This document shows, piece after piece, positions 24,362 to 29,118 of a DNA stretch of 29,118 nt (positions are counted from its first letter, which is position 1; each line of letters begins with the position of its first letter). Under the pieces are notes generated by a model, which saw only the letters and a program-made list of their open reading frames with translations, did not search any database and was not told the DNA's origin. The translations under genes were made by a program, and so were the position numbers. Origin of the DNA: a virus; the IMG/VR virus record IMGVR_UViG_3300009151_000282, positions 1 through 29,118 of that record; one strand, written 5' to 3'.

Positions 24362-24825
24362 TATGCTCCAAATCTTTGTTTATCTTTCTCATTAGATGCT
24401 TTATAAATTGCACCTGCTTTTTTTATAAAATCAAATTGTGAAATATCTAGCCCTGGTTCAGGACTTGGTCTAAATTGATCTTCTGCTAATAGTGCTTCTA
24501 ATCCTGTTGATTGCATTCCTAGACCTGTTGCTTGTACCATGTCCGAAGTTGCACTTACTAAACTTCTATATTCTCCCTGAGTCATTGAGTACTTTGTTTC
24601 ATTCATCAAGTCTGCAATTGGATCTCCTGTTGGTATAGGTTTAGCTATTACTGGTTTGTATTCTTCGTACTTTGTCACAGCGGGTTTTGATTCTCTATAT
24701 TCAGATACAACCTCTGTTGGTACTTTTGCAGAGTTTGCTCCTTCAGATAGAATTGTTTCTAATTCTTCACGAACTGCTTCTTTTACTGCTTCTTTAATTA
24801 ATTTTTTTAATAAATCTAACTTCAT
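24361..24825 (-). CDS. Phage protein with LLKKLIKEAVKEAV amphipathic leader
   Basis: 154 residues. The N-terminus (residues 2-23) is a strongly amphipathic Lys/Glu/Ala/Leu helix with I10-K-E12/A13 and a later L-S-E-G site, like the leaders of the small genes between 5214 and 8120. It is followed by a flexible, Pro/Glu/Lys-rich middle (about 35-70) and a helical C-terminal part. It lies between the 260-aa gene and gp25, so it is probably a baseplate or hub component rather than a head protein, which argues that this type of leader is not exclusive to head targeting. A TATTTATTAATA element abuts the ATG. No enzyme motif is present. Confidence 0.75.
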   Translation of the reverse strand: MKLDLLKKLIKEAVKEAVREELETILSEGANSAKVPTEVVSEYRESKPAVTKYEEYKPVIAKPIPTGDPIADLMNETKYSMTQGEYRSLVSATSDMVQATGLGMQSTGLEALLAEDQFRPSPEPGLDISQFDFIKKAGAIYKASNEKDKQRFGA

Positions 24826-24836
24826 ATTAATAAATA
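24825..24836 (-). promoter_or_regulatory. Candidate late-promoter element TATTTATTAATA overlapping a start codon
   Basis: The minus strand reads CTATTTATTAATATG, where the last three bases are the start of the 154-aa gene. The 12-base core is identical to that at 15214-15225. If it is a promoter, transcripts would begin inside the gene or would be made for the downstream genes only. Confidence 0.3.
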
Positions 24837-24842
24837 GTTATG

Positions 24843-25625
24843 TTATGCTAATTGATTATCTATTCTAAATTTAATTTCATCTAACAATACCTTTGTATCT
24901 GAACTGAATGAAGATGGTCCTTGCAAAATTACTGCTCCTATTCTATCTTTTGCAATTGCATACCTCTTTGGTGCAATACTGGGTGAGTTTTTATCTTCTA
25001 TTACTGCCAGCTTATATCCTTTGTAGTAGTAGTCTGGATCTTTTGGTGTTCCCTCTGAACCTGTATTTGCTTTTGGTTGTGCTTGGTTAACTATACCTGG
25101 TAAATTTGGAGAGCTTTTACTGCACTCTTCTATAGCTGCATCTAAAGCTTCTAGTCGAGCTTTTAAGTTTGTTAAAGTATCTGATGCTGTGCTTGTTATT
25201 GTTACTACTGCATTTTTCTCACTTTCTAAGTGATCTACTAATTTATTTAACTGTATTAATGCATCACTATATCTAGTTAGTATGTTAATTGGTATACCTA
25301 CTCCTCCTATCTGTCCTGGTATTATTGCTGTTGGTATTGTAATGTTTTTTATTACAGTAATTGCTGTTCGTAATGTTGTTATAGGTGCATTAAATTTATT
25401 AGCTATACCTCCAACTGTTGTAATTCTACTTTCAAAAGAATTTATAATACTAAGTAAATTACTTCTTTCTTTTATTATTTGTGGAAGTTCTCTTCCTGTA
25501 GGACATTCATTTACAAATTTTTGTAACATTTGTAAAACTCTAGACTGAACTTGAGCAGTCACTTTTCCTTGAATAGATCCTACTTGTCTAGCAACAATAC
25601 CTGATATTTGTGATGATAAAGCCAT
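24843..25625 (-). CDS. Conserved virion protein next to the spike (probable baseplate hub component)
   Basis: 260 residues. The N-terminal two-thirds are helical: MALSSQISGIVARQVGSIQG, a long helix with RELPQIIKERSNLLSIINSF, then a hydrophobic/beta stretch near residues 90-112 (VIKNITIPTAIIPGQIGGVG), and a further coiled helix. The C-terminus holds a conserved block, YYYKGYKLAVIEDKNSP followed by RYAIAKDRIGAVILQG, that I recall from marine T4-like phages. It lies between the gp5-like spike and the gp25 cluster, so a hub or tube-initiator role is likely, but no T4 counterpart can be named with confidence. It joins the spike gene by a TAATG overlap. Confidence 0.75.
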   Translation of the reverse strand: MALSSQISGIVARQVGSIQGKVTAQVQSRVLQMLQKFVNECPTGRELPQIIKERSNLLSIINSFESRITTVGGIANKFNAPITTLRTAITVIKNITIPTAIIPGQIGGVGIPINILTRYSDALIQLNKLVDHLESEKNAVVTITSTASDTLTNLKARLEALDAAIEECSKSSPNLPGIVNQAQPKANTGSEGTPKDPDYYYKGYKLAVIEDKNSPSIAPKRYAIAKDRIGAVILQGPSSFSSDTKVLLDEIKFRIDNQLA

Positions 25626-26776
25626 TATTCAGTAAATACTTTTTTAGATTGAAATGTTTTGTACTGTGTTCTTAGCGATTGTATTGTTGATTTTAAACTT
25701 GGTCCTGCTGCATTTAATTGGGTAACCGGACCTGCATCTACTGCTGTTGCTGTAGACATTGCAGTTGCTACAGTGTCTAGTGTATCTAGAAGTGCTCCTA
25801 ACCAGTTCTCTAATTGCCTACCTAATACTACTGGTTGGTTACCACTTTGAGGTGATGTTCTAGCTTTTTTACCTATGTATATTTTATCTGCATCGATACA
25901 TGCGTATTCCTTTCCATCAAAATTTAAAGTGTTTGCATTTAATCCTATAGAAGTTTTAGCTGAAATTAGTGCACTTTCTTCTTTTGCATTAAAGTACAAT
26001 CTTCCTCCATTTATTAATACTTGGTTTCCTTTATACTGATCTGACCCTGGTGGAACTTCGTTGTATGTATCTCTTTTATCGTTTGCTGCTTTTAGAGTTG
26101 TAGTGTGGTTTGATAGAAAATGTATTGAGTTGTGATCCTCATTAATATCCTCTTCAATAGGAAGATCTCCTACATCTGTTTTTATTTGTCCATTGCTTAT
26201 CAGTACTATTGGCATTCCATCGTTACTGTCGTCAATATTCTTTGATTGAGTTCCTTTATATCCTCCTAATCTAATAGATTGACCTAGTCTTCCTTCTATC
26301 AGGGTATCTCCAGGGTTTGCTTGTAAAGGACTTACTGTTGCCTTCTCAGCTTGTCCACCTAGTAACCTATCACTCCAGTTCTCTTGCTTTAAATCTGGTA
26401 CAGCATTGTGGTGTGGGTGATTCCACACATTTATGATCTTTCCCCAATATACTGTATCTGTTCCTGTTGCATTTTTGGATACCCCTCTGTATATTTCAAC
26501 CATCTCCCCTTCCATAGGAATAACTCTCATTGAGGCATCTCCTTGTCTTGCAAAAGATAATTTACCTAGTACTCCTGCTGTCTGGGTTTCGCTTCCTGCT
26601 ACTTTAGCTAATCTATAAAACACTCCATTTAGCATGGATGGATCTGTACAATCAGGATCTGATAATGATAGTATTGTCTTAACTACTCTACCCTGTTGTA
26701 ATTTTCCACCACCTCCTGCTCCTCCTTTCGATCTTCCTGATCCTGCCTGGGCTGTGAAATGCGATTGGTATGCCAT
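25625..26776 (-). CDS. 5: Baseplate central spike, gp5-like (no lysozyme domain)
   Basis: 383 residues. A Gly/Lys-rich N-terminus (AGSGRSKGGAGGGGKL) leads into an OB-fold-like region (about 30-130: GRVVKTILSLSDPD ... MRVIPMEGEMVEIYRG). Later parts (SIRLGGYKG, then VLISNG and YFNAKEESALISAKTSIGLN) resemble the gp5/VgrG-type beta-helix that forms the membrane-piercing needle. The T4 gp5 lysozyme domain is absent, as in many T4-like phages of marine hosts. The C-terminal 70 residues are Ala/Thr-rich and helical. It sits at the head of the baseplate block and is joined by TAATG to both neighbours. Confidence 0.82.
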   Translation of the reverse strand: MAYQSHFTAQAGSGRSKGGAGGGGKLQQGRVVKTILSLSDPDCTDPSMLNGVFYRLAKVAGSETQTAGVLGKLSFARQGDASMRVIPMEGEMVEIYRGVSKNATGTDTVYWGKIINVWNHPHHNAVPDLKQENWSDRLLGGQAEKATVSPLQANPGDTLIEGRLGQSIRLGGYKGTQSKNIDDSNDGMPIVLISNGQIKTDVGDLPIEEDINEDHNSIHFLSNHTTTLKAANDKRDTYNEVPPGSDQYKGNQVLINGGRLYFNAKEESALISAKTSIGLNANTLNFDGKEYACIDADKIYIGKKARTSPQSGNQPVVLGRQLENWLGALLDTLDTVATAMSTATAVDAGPVTQLNAAGPSLKSTIQSLRTQYKTFQSKKVFTE

Positions 26777-27126
26777 TACTCTTTATCTTCTTTATCTAAG
26801 TTCTTACCTACTTCTTGACTTTGTTCCATTAATCTTGCAAGCTCTTCTGGATCGAAGAAATCTGCAGCATCTTTACTACCTCCTGATTCTAGTCGTTGAA
26901 CAAGTGCTACCATTTTAATAAGATGCTCATCATTCTTAACTCCTACCTCTAAGTACTCTTTAATCATTGGTACTACCAAAGTTGCATCCCCTATATTCTC
27001 TACAAGAGGTTTTAGCTCTCCAATAAGTGAATTTACTTGCTTTGATTTACTCTTAGAGTTATCGTAAATCTCTTTCAATACATCTGAAACTGTCTTGTTT
27101 CCAAAAATTACTGTTTCTAATCCCAT
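26776..27126 (-). CDS. Conserved small helical phage protein
   Basis: 116 residues, all-helical in appearance. It contains SKSKQVNSLIGELKPLVENI, VVPMIKEYLEVGVKNDEHLI and KMVALVQRL, a block that I recall as conserved next to the gp55/gp5 region of marine T4-like phages without a known function. The C-terminal 25 residues are highly acidic and charged. It has no cysteines or enzyme motif. Its start follows a 34-base gap with a TATTTATACAATA element, and its stop overlaps the spike-gene ATG, so it may be the first gene of the baseplate transcript. Confidence 0.75.
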   Translation of the reverse strand: MGLETVIFGNKTVSDVLKEIYDNSKSKSKQVNSLIGELKPLVENIGDATLVVPMIKEYLEVGVKNDEHLIKMVALVQRLESGGSKDAADFFDPEELARLMEQSQEVGKNLDKEDKE

Positions 27127-27134
27127 AGTGTATT

Positions 27135-27147
27135 TATTGTATAAATA
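27135..27147 (-). promoter_or_regulatory. Candidate late-promoter element TATTTATACAATA
   Basis: In the 34-base gap after the sigma-factor gene the minus strand reads ATATTTATACAATAAATACACTATG, placing the element 8-20 bases before the ATG of the 116-aa gene. It would be the promoter at the head of the baseplate block. The reverse strand reads TATAAATA. Confidence 0.35.
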
Positions 27148-27160
27148 TCTTTAAAATATA

Positions 27161-27859
27161 TTATTGAATAGAAAACCCTGCATCTTGGTAGGATTTGTAT
27201 ACCTTATAGAACTCTTCTTTAAGTTTTGAAATAACTTTGGTAAGTGTAGGAGTTTCGCAGTCAGTCATTTCTCTAATATAAATGTATAGAGCTTTTTTTC
27301 TGAATATTTCTAAATCGTGTCTGGTGTTAAATAGGGTAAGGATTGCATCAGCAACTTTTTGATCTTGTTCTTTAGGGAATAGTATCTCTATATCCTTGTA
27401 ACTGTTTTCTACAAAAAAGTTTACTATTGATGCTAGGGCTACTTTTCTTTCGGAATTAGGGATCCCTTCTACTTCGTAGGAATCTTCCATTTCTTCAAAA
27501 GATCCTATTTGTTTTAATTTCTTGTAGTTTTTGTTGTTGTAATTGATAAGCCATCTCTTAACAATTGTTTGAAAGTATGAAAATGCTTTAGCTCCGTTAG
27601 TTGCATCAAATCTGTGGATCTTCTCCTCTACCAGCATACTTACTACATCTAGTTTTAAATCCTCTATGCTATCAACATCGAGGTAGTAGAACTTAAAAGT
27701 ATGTATAATATTTTCTGCTAATTTATAAAACGGATAGTAAATTTCTCTAGTAAATATCTTATCCCTTAAAATAGGGTCAGAGGATGCGTTATATCTTACG
27801 ATTGCATCCTCCGTTCCTTGAGTGAAATAGTAATTATCTTTATTCTGTGGTTTTGCCAT
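27161..27859 (-). CDS. 55: Late sigma factor, gp55-like
   Basis: About 232 residues from the ATG at 27859 (MAKPQNKDNYYF); an ATG eight codons upstream at 27883 is possible but deepens the overlap with the membrane-protein gene to 44 bases. The block YFTQGTEDAIVRYNASSDP, then YYPFYKLAENIIHTFKFYY, then VSMLVEEKIHRFDATNGAKA and FSYFQTIVKRWLINYNN corresponds to the sigma-2 region of T4 gp55-type sigma factors (core binding and -10 recognition). A short helical C-terminal region follows. Such factors direct host RNA polymerase to late promoters consisting only of an extended -10 box. Its presence supports the search for a shared element before the virion genes. Called from sequence resemblance and context. 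Confidence 0.85.
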   Translation of the reverse strand: MAKPQNKDNYYFTQGTEDAIVRYNASSDPILRDKIFTREIYYPFYKLAENIIHTFKFYYLDVDSIEDLKLDVVSMLVEEKIHRFDATNGAKAFSYFQTIVKRWLINYNNKNYKKLKQIGSFEEMEDSYEVEGIPNSERKVALASIVNFFVENSYKDIEILFPKEQDQKVADAILTLFNTRHDLEIFRKKALYIYIREMTDCETPTLTKVISKLKEEFYKVYKSYQDAGFSIQ

Positions 27860-28133
27860 AATCTTCAGGGAGGCGGTAATCATTTATGGTTTCTTGAATT
27901 TCTTTCATGAAATCAAAGAAGACTCCCACTTCGTCATCTGACCTAAATGTACCTTTCTCATCTAATTGTTCAACATAAATTTTTGATTCATTAATAAGAT
28001 ACGCAACATTTCTTAAATAACCTACTTGGAATTCTATGATAGATTCTTGCTTAATTACTTTACGGTTTAGATTGAATACTACGTATCCTAATCCTAAAAT
28101 CAATAAACTTAAAATTATTACTAAAATTATCAT
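27840..28133 (-). CDS. Small single-pass membrane protein
   Basis: 97 residues. Residues 2-20 (IILVIILSLLILGLGYVVF) are a clear transmembrane helix, followed by a basic segment (NLNRKVIKQ), which places the rest in the cytoplasm. The cytoplasmic part is helical and ends with the conserved block KGTFRSDDEVGVFFDFMKEI, which I recall in a family next to the gp55-like gene in marine T4-like phages. Its role is unknown; a membrane-anchored regulator or adaptor is possible. It starts one base after the HD gene stop and overlaps the sigma-factor gene, so translation is probably coupled. Confidence 0.8.
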   Translation of the reverse strand: MIILVIILSLLILGLGYVVFNLNRKVIKQESIIEFQVGYLRNVAYLINESKIYVEQLDEKGTFRSDDEVGVFFDFMKEIQETINDYRLPEDYGKTTE

Positions 28134-28134
28134 A

Positions 28135-28872
28135 TTAAATATTTTTTACTAAACTCATTAATCCTTCTGAGGCATTTACTGTTTTGCCTGTGGAAGATTT
28201 TGTTTTTTCAACTTTAGGTTCTTGAACCTCTCCTGTAGCTTTCCATGCATCATATTCTATTTTGGATGCTAGGAAATCTGCTTGGTGTAAAATATAAACT
28301 AAATTAGTTCTTAGTTTAGAATCTGGATTGAACGAAATATAATAAGGTTTATTTACGTCATCATATAATCCATCGTGTAATTTAATTGCTAGAAACTCTT
28401 TCTCTGAAACAGGTATTTGATTTTGCTGAAGAGTAAATAGGGAACGATCTTGGATTAACATATAAGGTAAGTCCTTATTGTGAGTGTAAATTTCTCCTAA
28501 TTTATCCTGTCTCCACTTATCAGTCTGAGGAAGATAATATGCTTGGTCTGATGTTCCTATTTTTCCTAAATCATGGTTAAGGGCTGCGAATACCAATTCT
28601 TCATCTGTAAAATCTATAGTAGCCCCCATTTCTTCCCAAAGAGCTTTGCTTTTTAAAGCACAATGAACAACACGATTAACATGATCAATATATCCTCCAG
28701 GAAAAGCATTATGGTAAGAAGGTTTACCGGAGGCAGGAGCCATAACCATAGTATCAGCCAAGGAAACATAAAGAGCTTTTAATTTCTCTTTACGTTCTCC
28801 CGTTATAAAAGTATCTACAATTTTGAGATGTTTATCCCAATTCTTTTGTATTTGCTCTGCTGTTAAATTCAT
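28135..28872 (-). CDS. HD-domain phosphohydrolase
   Basis: 245 residues. The motif order matches an HD hydrolase: GGYIDHVNRVV (H64), LNHDLGK with H100-D101, KLHDGLYDD with H165-D166, then HQADFLAS with D198. Such enzymes hydrolyse phosphate esters of nucleotides using one or two metal ions, and a nucleotidase or dNTPase role is possible. The homologs I recall sit in T4-like phages of marine bacteria close to the late sigma gene. The C-terminal 40 residues are a Lys/Thr-rich linker and tail (about 205-245). The ATG overlaps the TAA of the 57-aa gene (TAATG). Confidence 0.85.
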   Translation of the reverse strand: MNLTAEQIQKNWDKHLKIVDTFITGERKEKLKALYVSLADTMVMAPASGKPSYHNAFPGGYIDHVNRVVHCALKSKALWEEMGATIDFTDEELVFAALNHDLGKIGTSDQAYYLPQTDKWRQDKLGEIYTHNKDLPYMLIQDRSLFTLQQNQIPVSEKEFLAIKLHDGLYDDVNKPYYISFNPDSKLRTNLVYILHQADFLASKIEYDAWKATGEVQEPKVEKTKSSTGKTVNASEGLMSLVKNI

Positions 28873-29045
28873 TAGTCTTGGTGTTCTGTATTTAATAAAG
28901 TTCTAAGATCTCCGATCTTTTCTAAAAGTACTTCTACTAATTCATAGGCTGTACTTAATTCATTTCTATGAATATTATACCCTATGTTTTTTACTTCTGC
29001 TTCAAATCTTTCTAATTTTTGTTCAAACAAATCTTTGTTTCTCAT
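28872..29045 (-). CDS. Conserved small helical phage protein (57 aa)
   Basis: A 57-codon frame from ATG at 29045 to TAA at 28872, sharing TAATG with the HD gene. The translation (MRNKDLFEQKLERFEAEVKN, later ending LRTLLNTEHQD) is two or three amphipathic helices. It matches a short family I recall from marine T4-like phages, where the C-terminal 'LLNTE' is conserved. Function unknown. The start follows an A/T-only stretch of about 28 bases without Shine-Dalgarno. Confidence 0.8.
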   Translation of the reverse strand: MRNKDLFEQKLERFEAEVKNIGYNIHRNELSTAYELVEVLLEKIGDLRTLLNTEHQD

Positions 29046-29073
29046 TTTAATTTTTATTTTAATTATTATTTTT

Positions 29074-29118
29074 TTATTTCCTTTTTTCTATTTCTAAAGG
29101 CCTATAGATAGAAGTTAC
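29074..29118 (-). CDS. Possible C-terminal end of an upstream gene (partial)
   Basis: From the right window edge one minus-strand frame stays open for 14 codons (ending RPLEIEKRK) to a TAA at 29074-29076; the other two frames stop within five codons. It is too short to identify. The remaining bases, 29046-29073, are an A/T-only leader for the 57-aa gene. Confidence 0.3.
   Translation of the reverse strand, partial: VTSIYRPLEIEKRK

Noticed and set aside
1-29118. Global reassignment of TAG to an amino acid (as in some crAss-like phages)
   Set aside because: Only one in-frame TAG is seen in a conserved gene across about 27 kb of coding sequence; a recoded genome would show many. Local readthrough or error is more likely.
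1-29118. tRNA genes, integrase/att sites or insertion sequences
   Set aside because: No cloverleaf-like segment, recombinase motif, or inverted-repeat-bounded transposase frame was seen; gene packing leaves almost no room for them.

Overview
The window is a late-gene segment of a tailed, contractile-tail (T4-like, myovirus) bacteriophage genome. It is strongly AT-rich, and every supportable gene lies on the minus strand, packed almost end to end. The evidence for a T4-like phage is a gp25-like baseplate wedge protein, a gp6/baseplate-J-like wedge protein, a gp5-like central spike, a gp55-like late sigma factor, a toprim primase and a set of large Ser/Gly/Thr-rich tail and fibre proteins. Start codons are preceded by A/T-rich sequence without a Shine-Dalgarno motif, and many gene pairs share a TAATG stop/start overlap. 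That initiation style is typical of Bacteroidota and their phages, so I infer a (probably aquatic) Bacteroidota host. This is an inference.

Reading in the direction of transcription, from 29118 down to 1: (i) 29118-26776 holds small conserved genes, an HD hydrolase, a one-TM protein, the gp55-like sigma factor and a 116-aa conserved protein. (ii) 26776-22119 holds the baseplate hub/wedge block: gp5-like spike, a 260-aa protein, a 154-aa protein, gp25-like, then gp6-like. (iii) 22117-10033 holds tail/baseplate-associated structural proteins, including a 1414-aa protein, two paralogous ~330-aa proteins and an 835-aa fibre built from about 38 SHAEG repeats. (iv) 10018-5214 is a run of small proteins: a GIY-YIG-like protein, zinc-ribbon, Dps-like, cupin-like, kinase-like and membrane/basic miniproteins. 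Several of these start with the same kind of short amphipathic leader followed by a (I/L)xE-A site, resembling T4 capsid-targeting propeptides. (v) A rho-independent terminator near 5165-5192 closes this unit. (vi) 5131-1 holds a replication/nucleic-acid unit: primase, PD-(D/E)XK nuclease, a nucleotidyltransferase, and a very large partial protein combining two nucleotidyltransferase-type motifs with two HExxH metallopeptidase motifs.

Two neighbouring virion genes are interrupted: gp6-like has an in-frame TAG at codon 24, and the next gene has a one-base frameshift around 22071. Either the sequence carries errors, the genome is defective, or there is recoding or readthrough. Only three genes end in TAG, and each has a back-up TAA 0-9 sense codons downstream. 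A recurring TATTTAT(W)nAATA-like element lies in five of the few real intergenic gaps and is a candidate late promoter for the encoded gp55-like sigma factor. Two genes too short for ordinary ORF calling (41 aa and 29 aa) fit exactly into inter-gene gaps.
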